Below are positions 48,414 to 57,673 of a stretch of 64,000 nt of DNA, piece by piece. The notes below the pieces were generated by a model. It saw only the letters and a list, made by a program, of their open reading frames with translations, had not been told where the DNA came from and ran no database searches. This stretch comes from Candidatus Saccharimonadota bacterium (GTDB lineage: Bacteria > Patescibacteriota > Saccharimonadia > Saccharimonadales > Saccharimonadaceae), in contig CAJPON010000002.1 in NCBI GenBank assembly GCA_905372275.1, positions 1 through 64,000 on the forward strand, written 5' to 3'. The position numbers were made by a program, and so were the translations under genes. Position 1 is the first letter of the stretch; each line of letters opens with the position of its first letter.

Positions 48414-49780
48414 TGAAAACTACCGATATCGTTGCTAGAGCCGGCCGTAATTTGCGCCGCGCCAAAATGCGGACAATTTTGACAAGCGTGGCTATTGCTG
48501 TCGGCGGTTTCGCGATTATGGCTAGCCTGATGGTAGGGGAGGGCGCTAGGCAATATGTCGACCGGATTATTAACAGTAATATTGATCCAAACGGCTTAAT
48601 CATTTCTAAGGACAAGCGGGTTACTACTGCTGGATCAGCGGTAGGCGGTAGAAGCGAATTAACTGAATATAATCCTAATGCAGCGTCATATTACGGCCAA
48701 GAGTATGACACGCTTACTCAGAGTGATATTGAAAAATTGCGCCAGCGCAAAGATCTTAAAAATGTTGAGCCGAACTATCAGCTGCGGCCAAAATATGTAG
48801 TATTTAGCGTGAAGAGCGATAAGAAATATGTAGCCCAAGTTATGATGCGCGACAATACTTTGCAGTTAGAATCTGCAGCTGGCCGCGAGATTAAGTCGGG
48901 AACAAAGCTAGCGTCAGGCGAGGCAATTATACCAGAGAGCTACACTGAGAAACTGGGCAAAACGGCGTCAGAAATGGTTGGTTCGATGTTGACAATTACA
49001 GTTAGCCAGCAGCCGCAGCAGGCTGATACTGAGACAATTCAAAAAGCGTACATTGATAAGGGCGAGGAAGGCGTCAAAGAGCTTCTTGGCGGTAAGACGC
49101 TGAATAAGCAATTCAAAATTGTAGCAGTTGTCAAGAAATCGCCAGACCAGATGGCTAGCCGGCCAAATCTGTATATCGATTCGAGCGATGCTAAGGAATT
49201 AACAGACTTCGGTACTGCTGGAACTGATGCTTATCAAAAGTATATTTTTGCTAATGCGACAGCCACGGGCGGTAAAACTCCCGAGGAAGTTCGCGACAGC
49301 TTGAAGGACGCTGGCTATTCGTCGATGACTTCGAAAGATGTGCAGAGTATGATTTTTACTTTCGTAAATATTTTGCAAACTATTGTGATGGGGTTTGGTA
49401 TTTTGGCTTTGGTAGTGAGTGTGTTCGGGATTATTAACACTATGTATATCTCGGTGCTAGAGCGGACGCAACAGATTGGCCTGATGAAAGCTTTAGGTGC
49501 GTCGAAGCGTGATATCGGGCGGTTGTTCCGCTACGAAGCAGCTTGGGTTGGCTTTTTGGGCGGTATGATCGGAGTGTTAGGTGCTTGGGGTGCTGGTACG
49601 CTAGCGAACCCGGCGATTTCTAAGGCGTTGGGTCTAGGCAAGCACGATTTGCTGATCTTCCAGCCGCTAGACGCTGTCGTTGTAGTGTTGTCTCTGATGT
49701 TGGTGGCAATTGTAGCTGGTTGGTTGCCGAGCCGCAAGGCGGCAAAACTTGACCCGATTGAGGCGCTGCGAACAGAATAA
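48413..49780 (+). CDS. MacB/FtsX-type ABC transporter permease
   Basis: A 455-residue permease with the MacB topology: one N-terminal membrane helix (AIAVGGFAIMASLMVGEGA), an extracellular domain of about 250 residues with repeated beta segments, and three C-terminal helices (IVMGFGILALVVSVFGIINTM, WVGFLGGMIGVLGAWGAGT, VVVLSLMLVAIVAGWLPSRKA) with ERTQQIGLMKALGASKRDI, the coupling-helix signature. Partner of the ATPase just upstream; no membrane fusion protein is adjacent. Confidence 0.92.
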   Translation: MKTTDIVARAGRNLRRAKMRTILTSVAIAVGGFAIMASLMVGEGARQYVDRIINSNIDPNGLIISKDKRVTTAGSAVGGRSELTEYNPNAASYYGQEYDTLTQSDIEKLRQRKDLKNVEPNYQLRPKYVVFSVKSDKKYVAQVMMRDNTLQLESAAGREIKSGTKLASGEAIIPESYTEKLGKTASEMVGSMLTITVSQQPQQADTETIQKAYIDKGEEGVKELLGGKTLNKQFKIVAVVKKSPDQMASRPNLYIDSSDAKELTDFGTAGTDAYQKYIFANATATGGKTPEEVRDSLKDAGYSSMTSKDVQSMIFTFVNILQTIVMGFGILALVVSVFGIINTMYISVLERTQQIGLMKALGASKRDIGRLFRYEAAWVGFLGGMIGVLGAWGAGTLANPAISKALGLGKHDLLIFQPLDAVVVVLSLMLVAIVAGWLPSRKAAKLDPIEALRTE

Positions 49781-49846
49781 CTTATAAAAAATAGTTCTTT
49801 GCGGACACGTTGGGCGGTCTGTGTGGCGTACGGTACCGCTAGATGA

Positions 49847-49852
49847 TATACT
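49847..49852 (+). promoter_or_regulatory. serS -10 element (TATACT)
   Basis: TATACT ends six bases before the serS ATG at 49859, placing the transcript start on or beside the start codon. Confidence 0.7.
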
Positions 49853-49858
49853 AATATT

Positions 49859-51106
49859 ATGCTAGATATTCGCTACATTCGAGAAAACGCCGATCGCGTG
49901 CAAGAATCGGCAAAAAATAAAGGCTACAATGACGTATCGATTGCTCATTTGCTAGACACTGACGAGCAACGACGGCAATTGCAGCAGCAGGTTGATGAAT
50001 TGCGCACGCAGCGCAATGAAATTGCTAGCCAGATGAAGGGTGGCAAGCCAGCGCCAGAATTAGTCGAAAAAGGCCGGTCGCTGAAGGGAAAACTAGCAGA
50101 ATTAGAAAGCGAATTGCATGATGTTGACGCTGATTTTCAAGCGCAGATGGACGCGGTGCCTAATATAACGCTTGATGACGTGCCGCTTGGCGGTGAGTCG
50201 GATAGCGTGGAAATTAAAGAGTGGGGTGATAAGCGCCAATCTGCCGAGGATCATTTAGATTTTGCAACTGGCCGCGGTTGGCTTGATTTTGAGCGCGGCG
50301 CCAAGGTAGCCGGCACGAAATTTTACTATATCAAGGGCGATTTGATGCTGCTAGAGAACGCGATTTATCAGTATGCGCTGAATTTGTTGATTTCTAAAGG
50401 ATTTACTCCGATGACAGTGCCGCATATGGTGTCGGGCCGGGTAGCTCGTGGTTCGGGATTTGCTCCTAAAAGCCACAAAGAAAGTAACGAGTATTTTATA
50501 GATGGCGAAGACACGATGCTAATTGGTACGGCTGAAGCGCCACTGACTGGCTTTCATGCCGATGAAATCATCGATGAGAAAAAACTGCCGCTGCTCTATG
50601 CTGGCTATAGTCCTTGCTATCGTAAGGAAGCGGGTGCAGCTGGTAAGTTTAGCCGCGGACTGTTCCGCGTGCACCAGTTCAATAAGCTGGAAATGTATAT
50701 TTTCTGTACGCCAGAACAATCAGCTCAAATGCACGAAAAGATCTTGTCGATCGAGGAAGAAATTTGGCAAAACTTAGGCGTGCCGTACCATGTGGTGAAT
50801 ATTGCGGCGGGCGACCTTGGTGCGCCAGCAGCCAAAAAATATGATATTGAATACTGGTCGCCAGTTGATAATCAGTATCGTGAATTAACTAGCTGCTCGA
50901 ACTGTACTGATTTTCAAGCGCGTAACCTCAATATTCGCGTGCGCCGCAGCGACGGCTCGCTGCAGGTACTGCACACGCTTAACGGTACAGCGGTGAGCTT
51001 GGCGCGCTCGCTAGTAGCAATCATCGAGAATTACCAGACCGATGACGGTAAACTGCGCGTACCAGAGGTACTGCGGCCGTATCTAGGTAATCGCGAGGAA
51101 TTGTGA
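49859..51106 (+). CDS. serS: Seryl-tRNA synthetase
   Basis: The N-terminal antiparallel coiled coil (about residues 28-110) that binds the tRNA-Ser long arm is present, then the class II core with motif 2 (SPCYRKEAGAAGKFSRGLFRVHQFNKLE) and motif 3 (NGTAVSLARSLVAIIENYQ). Length is 415. It ends in a one-base overlap with pyrD (TGATG). Confidence 0.97.
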   Translation: MLDIRYIRENADRVQESAKNKGYNDVSIAHLLDTDEQRRQLQQQVDELRTQRNEIASQMKGGKPAPELVEKGRSLKGKLAELESELHDVDADFQAQMDAVPNITLDDVPLGGESDSVEIKEWGDKRQSAEDHLDFATGRGWLDFERGAKVAGTKFYYIKGDLMLLENAIYQYALNLLISKGFTPMTVPHMVSGRVARGSGFAPKSHKESNEYFIDGEDTMLIGTAEAPLTGFHADEIIDEKKLPLLYAGYSPCYRKEAGAAGKFSRGLFRVHQFNKLEMYIFCTPEQSAQMHEKILSIEEEIWQNLGVPYHVVNIAAGDLGAPAAKKYDIEYWSPVDNQYRELTSCSNCTDFQARNLNIRVRRSDGSLQVLHTLNGTAVSLARSLVAIIENYQTDDGKLRVPEVLRPYLGNREEL

Positions 51107-52233
51107 TGAAGCGAGTGGTGCGCCAAGTTTCGCGCAGCGGCTATCAGAAACTTGCTAAACCGTTGCTTTTTCGACAACATCCAGACAAAGCGCATGAGGG
51201 TATGATCAAAGCGGCGCGAGCACTGCACCGAGTGCGCGGCGAGAATATTTTGCGGGTGTGGAATTATCGCAATTCGCGGCTCGAGCAGGAGATTTTAGGC
51301 CTAAAATTCAAAAATCCGCTAGGAATGTCAGCTGGGCTGGACAAGAACTTCGACCTGCCGCCGGTGGCTAAGCGGATTGGCTTAGGTTTCGAAATTGGCG
51401 GTTCGACTACTGCGCAGGTTTGCGCGGGTAATCCGCGGCCGTGGTTTCGCCGCTTACCGAGCGAGAAATCGATTGTAGTTAACGTCGGCTTGGCAAATAA
51501 CGGAGTCGCTCGCAATATACAGCGAATTAAGCGGTATCCGCGGCTGCTGTGGCGCGATTTCCCGTTGAGCGTGTCAGTTGCTAAAACCAATAATCCCGAG
51601 AATGTTAGCGATAGCGAAGCGATTGCTGACTATTGCCAGAGCCTGCGCCAGCTAGAGGCAGCTGGTTGCGCGCCGTTGTACGAAATCAATATTAGCTGCC
51701 CGAATACTTATGGCGGCGAGCCGTTTACGACGCCAGCGCGGCTGGATAAATTATTGACGGCGGTAGATAACTTGCGTTTAACGCGGCCAATTTTCGTTAA
51801 GATGCCGACAGATAAAAAGTGGCCGGAATTTATGAAGCTGCTAGCAGTAATTGATCGGCATGAGATTGCCGGCTTAACGATTGGTAATCTAGTCAAGGAC
51901 CGCTCGGCGCTGCGTAATTCAAAATTGCTGGATAACGAGATTAGGGGAAATCTCAGCGGCCAGCCGGCGCGGGAGCTTACTACTGGCTTAATTTTTAAAA
52001 CTTATGCCAAATACCGCGATCGTTTTGTGATTATCGGTGTCGGCGGCGTGTTTACTGCCGAGGATGCTTACGAGAAGATTTGTGCTGGTGCGAGCCTGGT
52101 GGCTATGGTGACGGCGCTAATGTTTGAGGGGCCGCAGGTTGTCGGCGAAATTAACGAAGGCCTGATTAAGTTGCTCGATCGCGATGGCTTTCAGGATATT
52201 ACTGAGGCGATTGGTAGCGCTCACCGCGGCTAA
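51106..52233 (+). CDS. pyrD: Dihydroorotate dehydrogenase-like FMN enzyme
   Basis: Oxidises dihydroorotate to orotate in pyrimidine synthesis. The 375-residue protein has the class 2 (quinone-linked, membrane-associated) N-terminal helices (KLAKPLLFRQHPDKAHEGM) and the FMN barrel: NPLGMSAGLDKNFDLPP, GSTTAQVCAGNPRPWFRRLP, VNVGLANNGV, and GVGGVFTAEDAYEKICAGASLV. The catalytic base position reads NISCPNTYGG, with Cys198, as in class 1 enzymes; class 2 enzymes normally have Ser. No other pyrimidine gene is in the window, so the physiological substrate may be scavenged or different. ATG 51106 is chosen for the serS overlap; GTG 51103 is an alternative. Confidence 0.85.
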   Translation: MKRVVRQVSRSGYQKLAKPLLFRQHPDKAHEGMIKAARALHRVRGENILRVWNYRNSRLEQEILGLKFKNPLGMSAGLDKNFDLPPVAKRIGLGFEIGGSTTAQVCAGNPRPWFRRLPSEKSIVVNVGLANNGVARNIQRIKRYPRLLWRDFPLSVSVAKTNNPENVSDSEAIADYCQSLRQLEAAGCAPLYEINISCPNTYGGEPFTTPARLDKLLTAVDNLRLTRPIFVKMPTDKKWPEFMKLLAVIDRHEIAGLTIGNLVKDRSALRNSKLLDNEIRGNLSGQPARELTTGLIFKTYAKYRDRFVIIGVGGVFTAEDAYEKICAGASLVAMVTALMFEGPQVVGEINEGLIKLLDRDGFQDITEAIGSAHRG

Positions 52234-52237
52234 ATGC

Positions 52238-52243
52238 TATAAT
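52238..52243 (+). promoter_or_regulatory. hpf -10 element (TATAAT)
   Basis: TATAAT about 35 bp before the GTG start, followed by AAAGGGG as ribosome site; a leadered transcript. Confidence 0.6.
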
Positions 52244-52278
52244 TAAAATACATTATCGGTTTAACGAAAGGGGTCAAA

Positions 52279-52656
52279 GTGATTGCAGATATTGATATAA
52301 CTGGCGTAGGCGGCTACGTTTTGGATGAACCGACGAAAAAATATATTAGCAAGAAAATCGGCAGATTAGATCGCTTAGTGACGCGGCATGCTCGCAAAAC
52401 TATGAGTGCTTCGGTGAAGATTGAGGAAGTCAATCGCGACAACGGCAACAAATATGAAGTCGAAGTGATTATTAACGTGCCGGATCAGGTTATCAAAGCT
52501 AAAGATTCGACAATGAATGTTATGGCGGCAACTGATATAGTCGAGCGCAAGCTAGCCGGGCAGCTTCGCAAGTACAAGCAAAATTTGTTAGCTCACGTCG
52601 GCCGGCGCGATATACTGGCGCGGTTCAAACGCGGTTTTGACCGCGAAACGCAGTAG
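52279..52656 (+). CDS. hpf: Ribosome hibernation promoting factor, short form
   Basis: A 125-residue HPF/RaiA-type protein: DIDITGVGGYVLDEPTKKYISKKIGRLDRLV begins the beta-alpha-beta-beta-beta-alpha fold, followed by VEVIINVPDQVIKAKDSTMNVMAATD. It inserts into the 30S decoding centre in stationary phase. The long-form dimerisation domain is absent. The start codon is GTG. A large inverted repeat and the secA gene follow. Confidence 0.88.
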   Translation: MIADIDITGVGGYVLDEPTKKYISKKIGRLDRLVTRHARKTMSASVKIEEVNRDNGNKYEVEVIINVPDQVIKAKDSTMNVMAATDIVERKLAGQLRKYKQNLLAHVGRRDILARFKRGFDRETQ

Positions 52657-52674
52657 CGATTTAGTAGCAGCCTC

Positions 52675-52720
52675 TTCCAAAACTCCCCGAAAACAGTTAT
52701 AATTAGGGGAGTTTTTGGAA
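52675..52720 (+). terminator. Inverted repeat terminator of hpf with a -10 hexamer in its loop
   Basis: TTCCAAAACTCCCC (52675-52688) and GGGGAGTTTTTGGAA (52706-52720) form a 14-bp stem with one bulged T over a 17-base loop. Stem plus GTTTTT suits an intrinsic terminator. The loop contains TATAAT (52698-52703), which could be the secA promoter -10, with secA starting 48 bp later. Confidence 0.75.
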
Positions 52721-52750
52721 AATACCTGAAAGTGAGGGAAATTTGACGTT

Positions 52751-55384
52751 ATGGCGATAACACAACAGAAGGTGCTGACGAAGGTTTTCGGTGACCCGCA
52801 GAAGCGGATTTTGCGGCGTTTACAAAAGAAAGTCGACGAAATTAATGCGCTTGGTCCGAAATACAAGAAACTATCTGACAAGGAATTGGCTGGCCAAACC
52901 GATGTTCTGCGCAAACGTTTGCAGAAGAAATCTGTGACGCTTGATACGATTTTGCCAGACGCTTTTGCGGTGGTGCGCGAGATGGCTGATCGGACAATCG
53001 GCGAGCGCCATTACGATGTGCAGCTGATTGGTTCGATGGTGCTACACGAAGGTAGCGTGGCCGAGCTGAAAACTGGCGAGGGCAAGACCTTGATGTCGAC
53101 GTTAGCAGCCTACTTAAATGCGCTTGAAGGTAAAGGCGTACATGTTGTGACTGTCAATGATTATCTAGCGCAGCGCGATGCTGGCTGGATGGGGCAAATT
53201 TATAATGCGTTAGGTTTATCGACCGGCGTGATCATCAATGAGACTTCATTCTTATACGACGAAAATTATAACAACGAGGCGCATACTGATCCGCGCATGA
53301 AGAAGCTTCGTCCGTGCACCCGTAAAGAAGCTTACCAGGCAGATATTACCTATGGTACTAATAATGAATTCGGCTTTGATTATTTGCGCGACAACATGGT
53401 TAACGATATCGAGCTGGTGCGCCAGCGCGATTTGAATTTTGCGATTGTCGATGAGGTGGACTCGATTTTAATCGATGAGGCGCGGACGCCGCTAATTATT
53501 AGTGCGCCGGCCGCTGAAAATCCTGATAGCTATTATCAATTTGCCAAGATTGCGGCGAAGTTGACGCCAGAAGATTATACCTTGGAAGAGAAGCGCAAGC
53601 AGGTTGCTCTTACTGACGAAGGCGTCGAGAAGGTTCAAAAAATGCTGGGTATAAAAAACTTATACACGCCAGAGTATGTGCGAAGCGTCTACCACATGGA
53701 TCAAGCCTTGCGGGCTCAGACATTATTCAAGCGTGACAAGGATTACGTGGTGACGAATGACGGCGAGGTGATAATCGTTGACGAGCACACTGGTCGGCTC
53801 AAGCAAGGCAACCGTTATAGCGAAGGCTTGCACCAGGCGATTGAAGCCAAAGAAGGCGTACCAGTGCTGCAGGAAAGCATGACGCTGGCGACAATTTCTT
53901 TCCAGAATTACTTCCGTTTGTACAAAAAGCTTAGCGGCATGACTGGTACTGCTTTCACTGAGGCTGAAGAGTTTCAACAAATTTATTCGCTTGACGTAGT
54001 GGTGGTGCCGCCGAACAAGCCAATTACTCGCCAGGACCATCAGGACTTGATCTACAAGACCGAGAAAGGCAAACTGAAAGCAGTAGCTCAAGCGATCAAA
54101 GAGTATCACGATGAAGGCCGTCCGGTGTTGGTTGGCTCCGGTTCAATCGCTAAAAACGAAATGATCGCCAAATATTTGGATAGCGAAGGTATTAAGTACG
54201 AAATTCTAAATGCCAAGAACAACGAGCGCGAAGCAGAGATTATCTCGCATGCTGGCGAAAAGGGAGCGATTACTTTAGCGACTAACATTGCTGGCCGCGG
54301 TACCGACATCAAACTCGGGCCGGGCGTCAAAGAACTGGGTGGTCTAGTGGTCATTGGTTCAGAGCGCCACGAATCGCGCCGTATCGATAACCAGCTGCGC
54401 GGCCGCGGCGGCCGCCAAGGCGACCCAGGCGACACGCAGTTTTACGTTTCGACCGAGGACGATTTGATGCGTATCTTTCAGGGCGAGCGGATTGCTAATG
54501 TGCTGGAACGCCTAGGTGTCGATGAAGAAACGGCAATCCAGAATCGTGCCGTCAGCAAGACATTGGAAGCAGCGCAGAAGCGAGTCGAAGGCTATAACTT
54601 TGATACGCGCAAAAATGTTGTTCAGTACGATAATGTTATTAACCGCCATCGCAAAGTTGTCTACACGGTGCGCCGCAAAATCCTCGAAGGCGATAATATC
54701 AAACCAGAAATTCAGCGTTTGCTACGGGCGATGGTTAATAAATTAACAGAGGTGCCGGCCAAGAATAATCCAAAATTTGTCGAAGAATTTGCAGAGATTA
54801 TCCCGCTAGAGACCGACGAAATTGAAAAAATTGGCGCGATCAAAAAAGATAGTCAGCGCCGCGATAAGGCGTTAGCTGCTGCACAAAAAATGTATACAGC
54901 CAAAGAAAGAGAGCTCGGCGACGATCTAATCCGCGGGGTTGAGCGCGAAGTTTATCTGCAAGTACTTGATACGCTGTGGATGCAGCACCTCGAGAACATG
55001 CAGCATTTGCGCGAAGGTATTCACTGGCGCAGCGTCGGCCAGCGCGACCCGCTGGTTGAATACCGCAGTGAGTCGCAGAAGCTGTTTGATAGCTTACAAG
55101 CGACATTGCGCGAGGAAGTCTTGCGTGCTATTTATCATGTGCGCGCCACCGACGCTATTAGCCGCGAATCAATTGACGATGATCACCAAACGGAATTGAC
55201 AAAGCTTGCTGAGACCTCGGTCGAGCATGGCGTCAACGAAATCACCGGCGGCGAAGAGAATCGCGATCACGATTTCGGCGGTTCAATAAAAAGAGCCGCC
55301 TCGACCGCCGAAACTAATCATAGGCGCAACGTTGCCCGTAAAAAGAAAAAGGCCAAGCGCCAGAATCGAAAAAAGAGCCGCTAG
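52751..55384 (+). CDS. secA: Preprotein translocase ATPase SecA
   Basis: Drives exported proteins through SecYEG. Walker A AELKTGEGKTLMST, Walker B VDEVDSILIDEARTPLIIS, motif III SGMTGTA, and the second nucleotide domain with TNIAGRGTDIKLG and QLRGRGGRQGDPG are intact; the helical wing and scaffold follow. At 877 residues it is near normal, but the C-terminal SecB/ribosome zinc motif (CxCxSGK) is replaced by a basic NVARKKKKAKRQ tail. The stop is immediately followed by the M16 peptidase ATG. Confidence 0.97.
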   Translation: MAITQQKVLTKVFGDPQKRILRRLQKKVDEINALGPKYKKLSDKELAGQTDVLRKRLQKKSVTLDTILPDAFAVVREMADRTIGERHYDVQLIGSMVLHEGSVAELKTGEGKTLMSTLAAYLNALEGKGVHVVTVNDYLAQRDAGWMGQIYNALGLSTGVIINETSFLYDENYNNEAHTDPRMKKLRPCTRKEAYQADITYGTNNEFGFDYLRDNMVNDIELVRQRDLNFAIVDEVDSILIDEARTPLIISAPAAENPDSYYQFAKIAAKLTPEDYTLEEKRKQVALTDEGVEKVQKMLGIKNLYTPEYVRSVYHMDQALRAQTLFKRDKDYVVTNDGEVIIVDEHTGRLKQGNRYSEGLHQAIEAKEGVPVLQESMTLATISFQNYFRLYKKLSGMTGTAFTEAEEFQQIYSLDVVVVPPNKPITRQDHQDLIYKTEKGKLKAVAQAIKEYHDEGRPVLVGSGSIAKNEMIAKYLDSEGIKYEILNAKNNEREAEIISHAGEKGAITLATNIAGRGTDIKLGPGVKELGGLVVIGSERHESRRIDNQLRGRGGRQGDPGDTQFYVSTEDDLMRIFQGERIANVLERLGVDEETAIQNRAVSKTLEAAQKRVEGYNFDTRKNVVQYDNVINRHRKVVYTVRRKILEGDNIKPEIQRLLRAMVNKLTEVPAKNNPKFVEEFAEIIPLETDEIEKIGAIKKDSQRRDKALAAAQKMYTAKERELGDDLIRGVEREVYLQVLDTLWMQHLENMQHLREGIHWRSVGQRDPLVEYRSESQKLFDSLQATLREEVLRAIYHVRATDAISRESIDDDHQTELTKLAETSVEHGVNEITGGEENRDHDFGGSIKRAASTAETNHRRNVARKKKKAKRQNRKKSR

Positions 55385-56662
55385 ATGAAACACACAGTAA
55401 AAGAAGTACGGCTCGACAATGGTTCGCGTGGGCTGCTTATTGACGTGCCTGGCGCGACGGTGATGAGCTTCCAGTTTCAATTTCGCGCTGGCAACCGCTA
55501 TGTTGGACGCAAAAATATTTATGAAACCGCTCATGTGATGGAGCATATGTCGTTTGGTGCAAACGCTAAGTTTCCAAGCGAGCATGCTTACGAAGCAGAA
55601 TTCACCAAAAATGGCGCGTACCATAATGCATGGACAAGCGACTTATCAATGGTGTATGTGGCTGACTGCGCTGATTTCGAATGGGATAGAATTCTTGAAT
55701 TGCAGCAAGTGGCGATTTGCCAGCCGCACTTTCAGCAAGAATCGCTAGAGGCCGAAAAGGGCAATGTCCGCAGCGAACTAACGGGATATTTGAACAATCA
55801 CGGCCGCGTGCTCTGGCCGAAAGTCCAGCAGCTGCTGGGCGAGGATGTTTATACCTTTTGGCAGCGTTTGCGAACGATTGATAATATCAAGCTCGAGGAT
55901 ATTCAGCGTCATCATCGCAAAACCCACACTTCCGACAATATGCGTTTTGTGATTGCGGGCAAGCTCGACGGCCGGCGCGAGCAGATTAAAAGTATGCTTG
56001 AGGGCTGGGAATTGCCGCGCGGCGAACGTTTCACAGTGCCGCGTGATGTTTTGAAAAAGGCCGCTCCGACCCTTATCAAGCGTAAAGAAGCGACTAATCT
56101 GACCTTTGGTTGGAGCATGTCGCTGCCGCGCGAAATCAATGACGCCGAACTAGAGGCAATGTCGTGCTTGAATCATATCTTGACCGGAACGATGCACTCG
56201 CGTATCTTCGGTGCCGCTCGCAAAAAGGGTTTGGCGTACGGTATGTTTAGCGAAGCGAGCGCTGGCTTTTATGATAGTAGCTGGGATTTTGGCGGGCAGG
56301 TCAATGTCGAGACGGCGGATAAGCTCTTTGATATCATTGCTAGCGAAGTGCGAGCGGTGCTTGATGGGAAAATTAGCGAAGAAGAACTGGCGGCGGCGCA
56401 GTCCTACGCGCTAGGGCGTCACCAGATGGGGGCGCAGACGGTCGCACAGATTAGCAATTTCTATAGCGGGCGCTATTTCGGCGATGGTTTTGTCAAGGAT
56501 TATGAGCGCGTGCCCGAGGCAATCCGCAATATCACTCGCGAGCGCATGATTGCAACGGCGCGCGAATTCATCGGCGCGAATACTTGGGTGCTGGCTGGCG
56601 TCAGCGCTAGCGATCAGAAATCGCTGACGCGGCTAAATGATAAGCTAGAAAAGCTGTTTTAG
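55385..56662 (+). CDS. M16-family zinc metallopeptidase
   Basis: A 425-residue insulinase/processing-peptidase type protein. The inverted zinc motif is HVMEH (in ETAHVMEHMSFG), and the distal ligand Glu is in EKGNVRSELTGY. The C-terminal half has the inactive-half features (FGAARKKGLAYGMFSEAS). M16 enzymes degrade small peptides, including signal peptides. Adjacent to secA with no spacing, so it is co-expressed with the export motor. Confidence 0.92.
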   Translation: MKHTVKEVRLDNGSRGLLIDVPGATVMSFQFQFRAGNRYVGRKNIYETAHVMEHMSFGANAKFPSEHAYEAEFTKNGAYHNAWTSDLSMVYVADCADFEWDRILELQQVAICQPHFQQESLEAEKGNVRSELTGYLNNHGRVLWPKVQQLLGEDVYTFWQRLRTIDNIKLEDIQRHHRKTHTSDNMRFVIAGKLDGRREQIKSMLEGWELPRGERFTVPRDVLKKAAPTLIKRKEATNLTFGWSMSLPREINDAELEAMSCLNHILTGTMHSRIFGAARKKGLAYGMFSEASAGFYDSSWDFGGQVNVETADKLFDIIASEVRAVLDGKISEEELAAAQSYALGRHQMGAQTVAQISNFYSGRYFGDGFVKDYERVPEAIRNITRERMIATAREFIGANTWVLAGVSASDQKSLTRLNDKLEKLF

Positions 56663-56682
56663 AATAATAATTTCAATCAAAA

Positions 56683-56720
56683 GTAAAATGCTCCGCCGCC
56701 GACCCAGCGGAGCATTTTAC
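56683..56720. terminator. Bidirectional terminator between the M16 gene and the 56725 gene
   Basis: GTAAAATGCTCCGC (56683-56696) and GCGGAGCATTTTAC (56707-56720) pair perfectly in 14 bp over a ten-base loop, A-rich to T-rich on either side. It serves the convergent genes on both strands. Confidence 0.85.
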
Positions 56721-56724
56721 TTGC

Positions 56725-57507
56725 TCAACGTTGGGCGGGCGACGGAGTTGGCGTCTCCGTCTCCGTCTCTGTGGCGCTACCAGCGGAGCCGAGGATCTGG
56801 TTATACTCGTCTCTCGTGACACTAATCGTCACGAACTTGCCAGGGTTACTGGCAAGCGCCTTCTGCATGAGGCCTGACAATCCCTCGTCACCTATTGTCG
56901 AGGTGACGAGGGTATTTTCGACGGTTGGGCACTCTCTCAGCCACCAACCCCACTGGATACTGGGGTGGCAGTCACCGAGGGTGTCCTTGGCAACATACCC
57001 CTCGGCACCTGGGAGATCAGTGAGGTTTATCACCATCGACGACATTTCGCCGTCGCCGATGATGTTAAACCTGATGACTGACAGGGGAATCTCCAGCACT
57101 TCGTGAGTGCCGTCCCCGTGCCGATAATCAACCAAAATACTGGCGCCTGCCTGCATCTTGGTATAGGCACTAATAGAAAAAATACCGCCACTAACGGAAG
57201 TTTCCCCTGTGGCAGAAATCGAGCGAGCGCCGATTTCCAGTGGGTACTCAGATCCGCTGGAAAACTCGTGCAGCGCCGCTGCCTCTGTAAAACTTGCTAC
57301 CCTCTCTTTGTTTGAGGGCATCAATTGGTATATTGTCATATTGACGATTGCATACATCGCAATCATTATCACTAAGGTCAGAACTATGATAGCACTGACC
57401 TTCATCTTGTTTTTGAATGCGTCATCAATCAGACATGCCAGTATACCACCGGCCATAAAGCCTGCAATCGTAGCGATTACAGCCCAAAAAAGCAGAAACA
57501 ACCCCAT
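56725..57507 (-). CDS. Membrane-anchored protein of unknown function
   Basis: A 260-residue protein. Two N-terminal membrane helices (FLLFWAVIATIAGFMAGGILACL and VSAIIVLTLVIMIAMYAIV) precede an exported beta-rich domain of about 180 residues with two cysteines (DCHPSIQWGWWLRECPT) that could pair, and a Thr/Pro tail (TETETETPTPSPAQR). I recognise no family. ATG 57507 is favoured; the in-frame TTG at 57528 adds residues before the first helix, and GATAGGAG lies 11 bases before 57507. Codons look GC-richer and more C-ending than flanking genes, which hints at transfer. Confidence 0.65.
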   Translation of the reverse strand: MGLFLLFWAVIATIAGFMAGGILACLIDDAFKNKMKVSAIIVLTLVIMIAMYAIVNMTIYQLMPSNKERVASFTEAAALHEFSSGSEYPLEIGARSISATGETSVSGGIFSISAYTKMQAGASILVDYRHGDGTHEVLEIPLSVIRFNIIGDGEMSSMVINLTDLPGAEGYVAKDTLGDCHPSIQWGWWLRECPTVENTLVTSTIGDEGLSGLMQKALASNPGKFVTISVTRDEYNQILGSAGSATETETETPTPSPAQR

Positions 57508-57660
57508 GAGGTGGCACGCTCCTATCAAGTAGGAATAAAAAACGGAAACGTTCTACCTCTCGCTGGTCGGAGCGAAAGATTACTATAATTATATCAATAA
57601 ACAATCTTGTTACCAAGCTAAAGCATAAAGTATTGATATTATAGCGATGAAGGCGCGTGC

Positions 57661-57666
57661 TATAAT
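57661..57666 (+). promoter_or_regulatory. murD -10 element (TATAAT)
   Basis: TATAAT ends seven bases before the ATG at 57674 and sets that start over the in-frame ATG at 57647. Confidence 0.7.
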
Positions 57667-57673
57667 AGTCGTT

